Assembly (NCBI RefSeq): GCF_004297405.1
Contig: NZ_SCVC01000006.1
Coordinates: 124,001 to 188,000 of the forward strand
DNA: 64,000 bases
Origin: Reyranella sp.
GTDB taxonomy: Bacteria > Pseudomonadota > Alphaproteobacteria > Reyranellales > Reyranellaceae
Direction: 5' to 3'
Shown: positions 45,701 to 52,876 of the stretch, piece after piece
Layout: every line of letters begins with the position of its first letter
Numbering within the stretch: the first letter of the stretch is position 1
Translations under genes and position numbers: made by a program
The notes under the pieces: model-generated
Databases searched by the model: none
What the model saw: the letters and a program-made list of their open reading frames with translations, nothing else
What the model was told of the DNA's origin: nothing

Positions 45701-47312
45701 GGTATCGGCTGGCGTGCTGGCGGTGAACGGCAGCCTGACCAGCAACGTCGTGGTCGGGACCGGCGGCATGATCGGCGGCAGTGGCACGATCATCGGCCAG
45801 CTCACCAGCACCAACGGCACCGTGGCGCCCGGCAACTCAATCGGGACGCTGAACGTCACCGGCAACTTCGTGCAGAACGGCGGTATCTACCAGGTCGAGG
45901 CCAACAGCGGCGGCCAGAACGACAAGATCGTCGCCACCGGCACGGCCACGCTCGGCGGCGGAGCGACGGTGCAGGTGCTGGCGGCCTCGGGCACCTACCA
46001 GCGCAACACGACCTACACCATCGTCACCGCTACGGGCGGCCTCACCGGCACCTACAGCGGTGTGACCAGCAATCTCGCCTTCCTGACGCCCAGCCTCAGC
46101 TACGATGCCAACAACGTCTATCTGCTGCTGGCCCAGACGGCGAACGCCTTCGCCGCCGGCGCGCAGACTCTCAACCAGTTCGCCGTCGGTACGGCGCTCG
46201 ATATCGCCTCGCCGACGGCGACCGGCGACTTCAACACGGTGCTGAACGCGTTGGCCGGGCTCAACACCCAGCAGGGGCCGGCCGCGCTCGATGCGATCAG
46301 CGGCCAGCCCTATACCGGGTTCGGCACGGTGAACGTCGGCGCCTCGCTGGTGTTCATGAATGCCTTGGGCCAGCAGGTGGCACAGGCGCGCAACGGAGGA
46401 CCCGGCACCACGCGCGTGGCGCTGGCGGAGGCCTGCGTGGTCGCCTGCGATAGCCAGGGCCTGCCGAAATGGGGAGCCTGGATCAGCGGCCTGGGCGGCT
46501 TCGGCAGCGTCGGCGGCAACACCAATGCCGGCACGCTCACCTACAATCTCGGCGGCGGCGCCGTGGGCGTCGACTATCGCCTCGACCCGCGCTTCCTGGT
46601 GGGCCTGGCCGTCGGCTACTCGAGCGGCCGGCAATGGGTGAACGGCTTCATGGGTAACGGCAACGCCGACAATTACAGCGCCGCGCTCTATGCCTCGTTC
46701 AACCAGGGTGGCCTCTACGTCGATGCGCTGGCGGGCTACGCCTACAGCGACAACCGCCTGCAGCGGGTCATGGCGATCCCGGGCCTGGCCACCCGCATCG
46801 CCAGCGGCCAGACGGGCGCCAACCAGTTTCTGGGTCAGATCGAGGCGGGCTACCGGATCGGCCTCCTCGAAGCGGCGCAGGCGACGATCACGCCCTTCGC
46901 GCGCTTCCAGACCGTGGCGGTGTCGCAGAATGCCTTCAACGAGTCCGGTGCTCAGTCGCTGAACCTCAGCGTGACGCAGCAGAACACGACCTCGGTGCGC
47001 ACGATCATTGGTGCGGATCTCGGCGCCAACATCCCGGTGGGCATGGAGCGTCCGCTGGGGGTCACGATCCGGCTGGGCTGGGCGCATGAATATGCCGACA
47101 CGGCGCGGCCGATGACGGCGGCCTTTGCCGGTGCCCCGGCCGTACCCTTCACCGTCTACGGCGCCCAGCCTCTGCGCGACGCGGCGGTGGTCGGCCTCGG
47201 TCTCAACGCGCAGATTGGCGCCTCGACCTCGATCTATGCCCGCTACGACGGCGAGATCACCGGCCGCGACGACACCCACTCCCTCTCCGCCGGATTCCGG
47301 ATGACCTGGTAG
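36723..47312 (+). CDS. giant autotransporter with beta-strand repeats
   Basis: A type V secretion autotransporter of about 3529 residues. The signal peptide spans residues 1-31 (ending GADAQ). After a unique region to about residue 275 come some 33 passenger-associated transport repeats (Pfam-type PATR), each with a core like GAGTLVLTGVNTYQGGTTI. Units are about 89-90 residues in the first block, longer and more varied in the middle, and about 64 in the last block. The passenger forms a long beta helix on the cell surface. A pertactin-like junction (about 2990-3130) and a C-terminal 12-strand barrel (about 3247-3529) end in the outer-membrane signal RMTW. Adhesion or biofilm roles are typical but not shown. 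Confidence 0.93.
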   Translation: MRSVNVARKARLAVACLLGATALTPFGADAQTWLGATGQYTLGSNWTGGSMPGSSGTATFGATGTSTVDNPTGGSVGTFQFDSLAQAYTFNGRMLFRGSGIVNNSSNVQTFTAAGAGLGYTFWNSATAGNATFSISSGAAVTFGDTSSAGTAIINLNDGDVLVTGTNPGPPPGPGATLANAKVTASNGSSVRFLEYGSGGQAEVTLVGAESSLEIYQLTSAGAAIGSLAGTEGVVLLGNKQLTVGGNNLSTNYGGLITGSGGSIVKEGAGNWTLSGSNNYTGGTTINAGTISIAANDNLGDTSGGLTFGGGMLRTTATFAMSRATTLNVGGGAFDVASATTLTHSGAISGAGRLTKSGDGQLILNGVNTYEGGTTINDGYVTVSANTALGHVNGGLVFNGGTLRTMANITMSRATTLNAGGGTFEVGTNLTHNGVISGSGRLTMASSGTLVLTGANDYQGGTRIHAGTISIAANNNLGDASGGLTFSGGGTLRTTAAFIMSRATTLNAGGGTFDVATMLRQDAVIDGAGGLTKTGAGTLVLNGSNTYQGGTTINAGTITVVANDNLGNAAGTLTFGGGTLRTLSTFTMSRETTLNAGGGTFDVEPGTTLTQGGVIDGAGGLTKAGNGTLVLTGINTYGGGTTINAGTITVVANNNLGNGAGTLSFDGGTLHTIGNIVMARATTLNAGGGTFEVTTGTTLLLNDVIGGAGGLTKTGGGTLILAGVNTYLGGTTIDGGAISISSDANIGAASGTLTFGGGTLQTTANVSMSRATTLNAGGGTFDVASGTTLTHDGVIGGAGTLTKAGTGTLVLTAANTYWSGTRINAGTISIAGNNNLGDAGGGLVFGGGALQTTATFTLSRTTTLNTGGTFDVASGTTLTHSGMINGAGGLIKTGAGTLVLTHGANNYQGGTTINAGTISIASNSPLGFGPSSLTFNGGTLQTTATFLMSRATTLNAGGGTFEVASGTTLIHNGEIGGTGGLIKTGEGDLSLNSTNSYQGGTTINAGTLSVDANSRLGNANGGLAFGGGTLRTTADISMSRATTLNAGGGTFEVASSTTLIQNGAIGGAGGLTKTGAGTLTLAGVNTYQGGTTINGGTLFVSSNDRLGEATGGLTFDGGTLMAISSFTMSRATTLNAGGGTILVALSQSLTQNGVIGGTGGLTKTGLGALVLTAVNTYQGDTTINAGTLALSGSGSIASSSGLDLAAAGTTFTIEGSSGNQTIQDLSGVAGSTVALGNHTLTAGTTNSTTFRGVIADNGLGGALGGSFTKIGSGTLTLEGDNTYTGATTVSAGTLALANGGRISESAVVTVASDATFDISNNVFINNIKTLAGAGTVQLGANVLRITDGSTEFSGVIKDGGNFGGIEIRNGTLTLSGASTFTGPAELRGGGTLALKGAGSMVNAGVDFIGGPGTATFDISQTTSGASILGLIDTGFDGGVVALGSKELKITVGSPFFSGVIQDGGIGGGTGGSLRIASLAVQVLTGVNTYTGATTIEGNAALILEGNGSIATSSSLNLTGATAIFDIACSCLTSVAVQNLSGVANSAVVLGDANLTVISSIDTTFSGFIMADPFGGPSNGGLVKEGTATLTLGGANTYTGGTTIKAGAIAVSSDGNLGDANGGVTFDGGALKFLASFDLENTRAIALELGGGTIDTNGFNTMIAQAIGGSGGLTKAGSGTLTLAEVNTYLGATTINAGTLALSGNGSISDSSLVTVASGATFDISASSFGFNPIQNLAGSGTVQLGNNGLVIRNASGEFGGTLVDGGGFGGLQIFAGSMTLTNVSTYRNVTQVWEGATLALKGAGSIANSLYISFAPTAGHGTAVFDISQTTAGASVRGLFDPAAGGIGVINLGGKTLTITNLSGTFNGVLQDGGLGGGSGGGLTLAAGAYQGLGGTNTYTGATTVGGNATLILEGAGSIAASSGVNLTAAGATFDISGSTINQTVKDLTGVAGSLVTLGSNTLIAGTSNSTTFGGVISGGGGFTKQGSGTLVFTANNAYTGVTAVSAGILQLGNGGTTGMVAGNVVLASGAILAFNRSDDITFGGDISGDGAVSYMGPGLVTVTGTSSYTGGTAITGGGGVQIGSDAALGGAGSMLTLSDGAIQATASFTSTRAITLGAGGGIVDTNSFDVSLMGAIGGGGGLTKSGDGTLFLGGVNTYSGGTTVWGGVLLGTTASLQGNIVNDATVGFSQSTNGVYAGNISGSGNLIITGTGTVTLTGTNTYTGGTIVSGGVLLGTTTSLQGNIINNATVGFAQGTDGVYAGNMSGTGGLIKTGTGTVMLTGTNTYTGGTLVSGGTLVGTAESLQGDIVNNAAVGFDATSNGTYAGTMSGSGALAVLGAGTLILTGNNTYTGGTTILGGSTLQLGNGGTTGMIAGNVGIESGGVLAFNRSDNITFAGNISGDGAVAYMGPGIVTLTGANTYTGGTAIVGGTVQAGSDSAFGEAGAMLTLAGGTIQATASFTSTRPVTLAGGGGTFDTNSNALTLAGVITGPGKLTKTGAGTLILTADNTYTGGTVISGGILQLGNGGTTGMIAGDVINNGVLAFNRSDNVTFAGDISGSGSIAYMGPGTVTLTGSSTYTGGTAISGGTVQAGSDSAFGAAGTTLTLVGGTLQATASFTIARPITLTTPGGTFDTNGNTLTLQGAISGTGGLTKTGAGTLVLAGTNSYSGGTTVTAGILQGTTSSLQGNITNNATVVFSQSTGGTYAGSMSGTGGLSITGAGNVTLTGTNSYSGGTTVSGGTLTGTTSSLQGNILNNAAVVFDQSTDGTYGGAMSGTGGLTLTGPGNVTLTGANTYSGGTTVSGGTLTGTTTSLQGNILNNAAVVFGQSTDGTYSGAMSGTGGLTKNGAGNLTLTGANTYSGGTTVSGGVLLGTTTSLQGNIVNNAAVVFGQSTDGTYSGAMSGTGGLTKNGAGNLTLTGTNTYTGGTMVSGGTLTGTTSSLQGNIVNNAALVFDQSTNGTYAGAITGTGSLTKTGTGLLSLTGNNVVGGGTTVSAGVLAVNGSLTSNVVVGTGGMIGGSGTIIGQLTSTNGTVAPGNSIGTLNVTGNFVQNGGIYQVEANSGGQNDKIVATGTATLGGGATVQVLAASGTYQRNTTYTIVTATGGLTGTYSGVTSNLAFLTPSLSYDANNVYLLLAQTANAFAAGAQTLNQFAVGTALDIASPTATGDFNTVLNALAGLNTQQGPAALDAISGQPYTGFGTVNVGASLVFMNALGQQVAQARNGGPGTTRVALAEACVVACDSQGLPKWGAWISGLGGFGSVGGNTNAGTLTYNLGGGAVGVDYRLDPRFLVGLAVGYSSGRQWVNGFMGNGNADNYSAALYASFNQGGLYVDALAGYAYSDNRLQRVMAIPGLATRIASGQTGANQFLGQIEAGYRIGLLEAAQATITPFARFQTVAVSQNAFNESGAQSLNLSVTQQNTTSVRTIIGADLGANIPVGMERPLGVTIRLGWAHEYADTARPMTAAFAGAPAVPFTVYGAQPLRDAAVVGLGLNAQIGASTSIYARYDGEITGRDDTHSLSAGFRMTW
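45189..45290 (+). repeat. 102-base exact duplication, copy 1
   Basis: Identical over 102 bases to 45381-45482, offset 192 bases (64 codons). No synonymous difference, whereas neighbouring repeats differ at many sites. Confidence 0.9.
45381..45482 (+). repeat. 102-base exact duplication, copy 2
   Basis: Second copy of 45189-45290; see that entry. The shared identity suggests a recent duplication or gene conversion within the last repeat block. Confidence 0.9.
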
Positions 47313-47478
47313 CAGCGGTGGGCGGCTGGATGCGTCGCTTGGTGTCGCGCAACGCCTAGGCCCACAGAGGCGGCGTATCTCCAATCGATTCGCCACTGAT
47401 CATCGCGTCCTGAAGCATGGTCGCACGTGGAGCTAGAACCTCCTGGATAATGCAACTGTAGTAACAGTGGTTGTTTCG

Positions 47479-48405
47479 ATGCGTTCGCTCTTCCGACGTC
47501 GGCTGCTGGCCGGCGTGCTTGTTCCTGCCACGTTTTTTCCTGCCGCGCTCCGCCCGGCCGGTGCGGTGGTCATTCTCGACAGCACTTGGCACGCCGAAGG
47601 CGGCGGGCCCGGCCGCGAAAGCGAAGGCTTCGTCGCCCACGAGGCGCTAGCCCGCCAACTGCAGTTCGCCAGCGTCATGGCGCTGTCGGACGATGACGGA
47701 GAGACATGGGACGAGGCATCGGGCACTTGGATCGGCAATATGCCGGGCCCGAGTGGAGCGAGCGAAGGTGTGGTGCTGACTTCGGGGCATAATTTCGAAC
47801 CCGGCGAAGGCGCCGACAATTATCTCTATCGCAGCGCCGGCGGCACGGTGCGGCGCGGCGTGCGCCTGGATACCCATCCCTTCTACAACCGCAGCAACGA
47901 CGAGCGCAGCGGCTTCGATGCCGCCATCGTACGCCTCGACGGGCCGCTGACGGACGCCGGCCCACCGCCGGCGCTCTATGCCGGCCGCGACGAACTGGGC
48001 AAGCAGATCGTCATGGTGGGCTACGGCATGCGCGGTATCGGCTCGGTAGGTGAGAACGACATCTACAACAACTCGTCCGGCCGGGCAGCGGCCGCTACCA
48101 ACGTGATCGACGCGTTGATGGACGCCATCGTGCCGCCGCCGCGGGGCAGCGATGGTGGCAACTGGCTGCAGGTGACGCTCCGGCGCGAGAGCGAGGGTGC
48201 GGGTCGTCTCGACGGGTTGCTGGGATCCGGCGACAGCGGCGGTTCAGCCTGGATGCGAAGCGAACGGTTCGGCTGGGTGATCGTGGGCATCAATGCCAAC
48301 GGCACCGGCAAGGCGACTTACGGCGAGCATTCGGAATTTGCTCGTGTCTCGGGCCTACGAGACTGGATCCTTCGGCTGGCACCGGGCGCACGGTTCGTGG
48401 GGTAG
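47479..48405 (+). CDS. secreted trypsin-like serine protease
   Basis: A 308-residue S1-type protease from the ATG at 47479 (GTG at 47467 is an alternative). The signal peptide ends near residue 28. The triad is His104 in VLTSGHNF, Asp147 in SGFDAAIVRLDG and Ser253 in GSGDSGGSAW. The oxyanion region is standard, and no C-terminal PDZ domain or membrane anchor is present. It lies 166 bases downstream of the autotransporter on the same strand, which suggests a role in processing the passenger or in its environment; this is inference. Confidence 0.83.
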   Translation: MRSLFRRRLLAGVLVPATFFPAALRPAGAVVILDSTWHAEGGGPGRESEGFVAHEALARQLQFASVMALSDDDGETWDEASGTWIGNMPGPSGASEGVVLTSGHNFEPGEGADNYLYRSAGGTVRRGVRLDTHPFYNRSNDERSGFDAAIVRLDGPLTDAGPPPALYAGRDELGKQIVMVGYGMRGIGSVGENDIYNNSSGRAAAATNVIDALMDAIVPPPRGSDGGNWLQVTLRRESEGAGRLDGLLGSGDSGGSAWMRSERFGWVIVGINANGTGKATYGEHSEFARVSGLRDWILRLAPGARFVG

Positions 48406-48422
48406 TAAGAGGGAACGGCCCT

Positions 48423-48438
48423 GTGCAATCGATTGCAC
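48423..48438. promoter_or_regulatory. 16-base perfect palindrome, LacI-like operator
   Basis: GTGCAATCGATTGCAC is a perfect dyad between the convergent ends of the protease and sixA genes. Its form, with a central CG and symmetrical arms, resembles LacI-family operators. CAATCGATT recurs at 47382-47390, upstream of the protease. No adjacent promoter is visible. Confidence 0.35.
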
Positions 48439-48455
48439 GAATGATCGGAGTGGGC

Positions 48456-48980
48456 TCAACTCCTGTCCAGATCGCGGGGCCTGACAAAGGCCAGAAGTTC
48501 GCAGGCGCCCGGAGCCAGGGCGCTCCAGAGGCCATTGGCGAAGCGTAACGTCGCCAGTGCGCCGGTCGGATATTTTTCGCGCAGCTGCCCCAACGCCGGC
48601 TCACGTCCAGTGCCCGCCAGGGTGCCGGCAAGCTGGCCGATTCCATCATTGTGGCCGATCAGCAGGACGGTCTGCACAACCTCCGCCAGCGCCTGCAATC
48701 GTTCGAGCAGCGCATCCTCCGAGGCGAGGTAGAGTTCCTTCTCCAGGGATATCGGTGGGGCGGGGAGGCCCAATGCCTTCACCAACGGCGCCAGGGTCTG
48801 GCGTGTCCGCATGGCCGTCGAGCAGAGGATCAGGTCGGGGCGAGGGCCTTTGGCCGCCAGATGGTCGGCCAGAATATCGGCGGCCCGCTCACCGCGCCGG
48901 TTCAAAGGACGGTCGTGGTCGTTCTGGGCGGCACTGTCCCAGGACGATTTCGCATGGCGCAGGAGGAGAACTGTCTTCAT
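48456..48980 (-). CDS. sixA: SixA-like histidine phosphatase
   Basis: A 174-residue phosphoglycerate mutase superfamily protein. The catalytic LLRHAKSSW near the N terminus, [12 protein letters not shown] and the second catalytic [12 protein letters not shown] place it in the SixA group, phosphohistidine phosphatases. It is divergent from ppk, with a dyad in the gap. Whether it dephosphorylates a histidine phosphocarrier or a small molecule here is not known. Confidence 0.83.
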   Translation of the reverse strand: MKTVLLLRHAKSSWDSAAQNDHDRPLNRRGERAADILADHLAAKGPRPDLILCSTAMRTRQTLAPLVKALGLPAPPISLEKELYLASEDALLERLQALAEVVQTVLLIGHNDGIGQLAGTLAGTGREPALGQLREKYPTGALATLRFANGLWSALAPGACELLAFVRPRDLDRS

Positions 48981-49028
48981 GCGATCCGCCCAGGAAAATC
49001 TTTTCAGAACAACGCATTACGGAATTGC

Positions 49029-49043
49029 CATGACATGGTCATG
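49029..49043. promoter_or_regulatory. dyad between sixA and ppk
   Basis: CATGAC-ATG-GTCATG is a perfect inverted repeat with six-base arms and a three-base centre, in the divergent region of sixA and ppk. It is a candidate operator; its form does not match the direct repeats of a Pho box. Confidence 0.3.
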
Positions 49044-49098
49044 TGGAGACGATACCGTTTCGATGAACCTAAGGGAGAGTGCCCCGCTCGGGGTCCAT

Positions 49099-51264
49099 AT
49101 GGACGTGCTCAACACAACGGCCGACCAGACAACGGCTCTCGAAATACCACCCGACAGCCCCCGCCGCTTCATCAATCGCGAACTGTCGTGGCTGGCCTTC
49201 AATACCCGAGTTCTCGAAGAGGCCAGCAATCCGCGCCATCCGCTCCTGGAGCGCGTGCGCTTCCTGTCGATCTCGGCGGCCAATCTCGACGAATTCTACA
49301 TGGTCCGTGTTGCGGGCCTGGTCGACATGCTGCAGACCCGCTCGACCCAGTTGAGCGACGACGGCATGACGCCGTCGGAACAGCTCTCCGCCATTCTCGA
49401 CCGCGCCTCGATCCTGATGGCGCACCAGCAGGATGTCTGGGCCACGCTGCAGGACGATTTGCGCGGCGTGGGGATTGCCGTCCTCGATGCCGGTGAGCTG
49501 ACTGACGGCGAGCGCAACTGGCTCGATCAGTATTTCATCGACCAGGTGTTCCCGATCCTGACGCCGCTCGCGATCGATCCGGCGCATCCGTTTCCGTTCA
49601 TTCCCAATGGCGGCTTCTCGGGCATCCTGAAGCTGCACCGCAAGGACGACCGCCGACCGCTGATGGCCCTGCTGCCGCTGCCGCCGCAGGTCGATCGCTT
49701 CGTGCGCCTCCCCGGATCGGAGATCAGGCTCCTGCCGCTCGAAGACCTGATCGACATCTACCTGCCGCGGCTGTTCCCCGGCTACGAGGTGATCGAACGC
49801 GCTTTCTTCAGAGTGATCCGCGACAGCGACGTCGAGATCAACGAAGAGGCCGAAGATCTCGTGCTGCTCTACGAGAGCGCGCTGAAGCGCCGCCGCCGCG
49901 GCGACCTGATTTCGATTTCAGTCAACAGCGCTATGCCTGCGGAGCTGCGCGACTTCCTGTTCGACCAGCTCGAGGTTCCTGCGCAAACCCAGACCGTGCA
50001 CGTCTTCCATCTCGACCGCATGCTCAATATCGGCGACGTGAAGGCGATCATCATCGACGACCGGCCCGACCTGAAGTTCGCGCCCTACAATGCCCGTTTC
50101 CCCGAGCGCATCCGCGACTTCGGCGGTGACTGCTTCGCGGCCATCCGGGCCAAGGACATCGTCGTCCATCACCCCTACGAGAGCTTCGACGTCGTGGTGC
50201 AGTTCCTGCGCCAGGCGGCGCGCGATCCGGCGGTGGTGGCGATCAAGCAGACGCTCTACCGCACCAGCCACGATTCCCCGATCGTCAAGGAGCTGATCGC
50301 GGCCGCCGAGGCCGGCAAGACGGTGACGGCGCTGGTCGAACTCAAGGCGCGCTTCGACGAGGAAGCGAATATCCGCTGGGCGCGCGATCTCGAACGCGCG
50401 GGCGTCCAGGTCGTCTACGGCTTCATCGATCTCAAGACCCACGCCAAGGTCTCGATGGTGGTGCGGCGCGAGGCGCAGTCGACGCGGACCTATGTCCATT
50501 TCGGCACGGGCAACTACCACCCGATCACGGCACGCATCTATACCGACCTCTCGTTCTTCACCTGCGATCCGGCGATGGGCCGCGATGCGGCGCGCCTGTT
50601 CAACTACATGACGGGCTACGCGCGGCCGGAGCAGATGGAGAAGATCGCCTTCGCGCCGGTGACCCTGCGTCCGACGCTCATCAGCCTGATCGATGCCGAG
50701 ATCGTCAACGCCAAGGCAGGCCGTCCGGCGGCGATCTGGGCCAAGCTGAACTCGCTGGTCGACGCCAAGCTGATCGATCATCTCTACGCAGCATCGCGTG
50801 CCGGCGTGCAGATCGATCTCGTGATCCGCGGCATCTGCTGCCTGCGGCCCGGCGTGCCGGGCTTGAGCGAGCATATCCGGGTCAAGAGCATGATCGGGCG
50901 CTTCCTCGAACATGCGCGCGTCGTCTGCTTCGGCAACGGCAAGGCGTTGCCGTCGCTCGACGCCAAGGTCTTCATCTCGTCGGCCGACTGGATGCCGCGC
51001 AATCTCGACCGTCGCGTCGAGCTCCTGTGCCCGGTCGAGAACCAGACCGTGAGGGAGCAGGTGCTCGACCAGATCATGGTCGCCAACCTGAAGGATGATG
51101 GGCAGAGCTGGCTGATGACGCCGGACGGCGACTACCGTCGGCCGCGCGCTGCCAAGGAACCCTTCATTGCACATCACTATTTTATGACAAACCCGTCGCT
51201 GTCGGGTCGCGGCAGCGCCCTGAAACTAAGCGGCGCCGTACCGCGCCTTGTCCTGAGTTCCTGA
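49099..51264 (+). CDS. ppk1: polyphosphate kinase 1
   Basis: A 721-residue PPK1 that makes polyphosphate from ATP. I start it at ATG 49099 ([10 protein letters not shown]); in-frame ATGs at 49063 and 49030 are possible. The family begins [19 protein letters not shown]. The catalytic phosphohistidine region is [20 protein letters not shown], preceded by [26 protein letters not shown] sequence ([15 protein letters not shown]) binds nucleotide. ppx follows 106 bases downstream on the same strand, so synthesis and breakdown of polyphosphate are encoded together. Confidence 0.95.
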   Translation: MDVLNTTADQTTALEIPPDSPRRFINRELSWLAFNTRVLEEASNPRHPLLERVRFLSISAANLDEFYMVRVAGLVDMLQTRSTQLSDDGMTPSEQLSAILDRASILMAHQQDVWATLQDDLRGVGIAVLDAGELTDGERNWLDQYFIDQVFPILTPLAIDPAHPFPFIPNGGFSGILKLHRKDDRRPLMALLPLPPQVDRFVRLPGSEIRLLPLEDLIDIYLPRLFPGYEVIERAFFRVIRDSDVEINEEAEDLVLLYESALKRRRRGDLISISVNSAMPAELRDFLFDQLEVPAQTQTVHVFHLDRMLNIGDVKAIIIDDRPDLKFAPYNARFPERIRDFGGDCFAAIRAKDIVVHHPYESFDVVVQFLRQAARDPAVVAIKQTLYRTSHDSPIVKELIAAAEAGKTVTALVELKARFDEEANIRWARDLERAGVQVVYGFIDLKTHAKVSMVVRREAQSTRTYVHFGTGNYHPITARIYTDLSFFTCDPAMGRDAARLFNYMTGYARPEQMEKIAFAPVTLRPTLISLIDAEIVNAKAGRPAAIWAKLNSLVDAKLIDHLYAASRAGVQIDLVIRGICCLRPGVPGLSEHIRVKSMIGRFLEHARVVCFGNGKALPSLDAKVFISSADWMPRNLDRRVELLCPVENQTVREQVLDQIMVANLKDDGQSWLMTPDGDYRRPRAAKEPFIAHHYFMTNPSLSGRGSALKLSGAVPRLVLSS

Positions 51265-51370
51265 TAGGTTTTTAGGGTTTTTTGAGGCGGCAGCGGCGTC
51301 GGGTCGCGCCCCCGCGAGGGCTGAAATCCGGCGCTGCAATCCCGCGTGGTTTCGGCTAGACGGAGCGCGC

Positions 51371-52876
51371 ATGGACGGCGAACGCACCGCAGGCGCCCCT
51401 GAGATGCGAGCCCCCCTCGACCGGGGCCGCGTCGGGATCATCGACGTCGGCTCGAACTCGATCCGTCTCGTTGTCTATGAGCGGGCGAGCCGTGCGCCTC
51501 TGCCTGTCTTCAACGAAAAAGTGCTGTGCGGTCTTGCCCGTGGCCTCGACGCGACGGGGCGGTTGAATCCCGAAGGCGTCGAGATGGCGCTGGTCAACAT
51601 CGACCGCTTCATGACTCTCGCACACAACATGAAGGTGACGACGCTCGATCTCGTGGCGACGGCCGCCGTGCGCGATGCAGTCGATGGCGCAGACTTCATG
51701 CGCGAAATCACCAGCCGGCCCGGTATCGTGGCCCATACGGTCAGCGGCCAGGACGAGGCGCGCTTCTCGGCCTATGGCGTGATCTGCGGCATGCCCGATG
51801 CCGACGGTGTCATGGGCGATCTGGGCGGCGGCAGCCTCGAACTGTCGGCACTGAGCGGCGGCCGTCTCGGCGCGTCGAGCACACTGCCGGTCGGTCCGTT
51901 GCGGCTGATGTCGTCGGGCCGCGGCGATCCGAAGAAGAGCATCGTCGAAGCGGTCGAGAGCGTACGCTGGTTGCGCGAGGAGCAGGGCAAGACCTTCTAT
52001 GCCGTTGGTGGCGCCTGGCGATCCTTTGCCCGTCTGCACATGGAGCAGGCGGGCTATCCGCTGCACATCATCCATCAATACGAGATATCCGCCGAGGAGA
52101 CGCGCGCGGTGGCGCGGCTGATCGCGGTGCAAAGCGCCAAGTCGCTGGAGAAGATGCCGGGCGTGTCGCGCCGTCGTGTCGACACCTTGCCGCTGGCCTG
52201 CCTGGCGCTCGACCGGCTGCTGGGCGTCCTGAAGCCGCGCAGTGTCGTCTTCTCCGCCTTCGGCCTGCGCGAGGGTTTCTATTATTCGCGACTGAGCGCG
52301 ATCGAGCGCGAGCGCCATCCTTTGATCGCCTTCGCCGAAGAGCAGGGCGCGGGCTGGCGGCGTTTCGATCTCTCGCCCCAGGAAATCTTCGACTGGCTGA
52401 CACCGGCTTTCGCCGGCGAGAGCGAGACTGATCGCGTGCTGCGCACGGCGGCCTGCCATCTCAGCGATATCTCGTGGGACGATCATCCCGACTATCGCGC
52501 CGACCAGGCTTATTTCCGGGTGTTGCACCTGCCGGCGCCGGGCATGAATCACCGCGAGCGGGCGGTACTCGCGATGACGATGACCTATCGCTACAAGAGC
52601 GATCCCAAGTCGGCGATGATCGATACCGCGCTTCGTCTGTCGGACAGCAGGGGCCGCGCCTATGCCAAGCGCCTCGGTGCCTGCCTGCGGCTCGCCTACA
52701 ATCTGAGTGGCGGTGCGCCCGGCTTGCTGCCCCAGCTCCAACTCCGCCGTACCGAGCGTGAGTTGCGCCTGCTGGTGCCGGGAAACCTGCGGCGCACTCT
52801 GGGCGACGTCACGGCCCGCCGACTCGAGACCGCGGCCGAGGCCTTCGATCTCAAACCGATGATCGTCGCGGCCTAA
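51371..52876 (+). CDS. ppx: exopolyphosphatase / Ppx-GppA phosphatase
   Basis: A 501-residue Ppx/GppA-family protein that releases phosphate from polyphosphate or hydrolyses pppGpp. The actin-like ATPase-fold motifs are IIDVGSNSIRLVVYE near residue 24 and GDLGGGSLELSAL (about 153). A C-terminal helical domain of about 190 residues is typical of the full-length form. It follows ppk1 and is tail-to-tail with rnd, overlapping by four bases. Sequence alone does not separate Ppx from GppA activity; the neighbour favours Ppx. Confidence 0.9.
   Translation: MDGERTAGAPEMRAPLDRGRVGIIDVGSNSIRLVVYERASRAPLPVFNEKVLCGLARGLDATGRLNPEGVEMALVNIDRFMTLAHNMKVTTLDLVATAAVRDAVDGADFMREITSRPGIVAHTVSGQDEARFSAYGVICGMPDADGVMGDLGGGSLELSALSGGRLGASSTLPVGPLRLMSSGRGDPKKSIVEAVESVRWLREEQGKTFYAVGGAWRSFARLHMEQAGYPLHIIHQYEISAEETRAVARLIAVQSAKSLEKMPGVSRRRVDTLPLACLALDRLLGVLKPRSVVFSAFGLREGFYYSRLSAIERERHPLIAFAEEQGAGWRRFDLSPQEIFDWLTPAFAGESETDRVLRTAACHLSDISWDDHPDYRADQAYFRVLHLPAPGMNHRERAVLAMTMTYRYKSDPKSAMIDTALRLSDSRGRAYAKRLGACLRLAYNLSGGAPGLLPQLQLRRTERELRLLVPGNLRRTLGDVTARRLETAAEAFDLKPMIVAA

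Noticed and set aside
45837..47396. 519-residue open frame antisense to the barrel domain
   Set aside because: Shadow of the conserved autotransporter barrel; no ribosome site or family motif.
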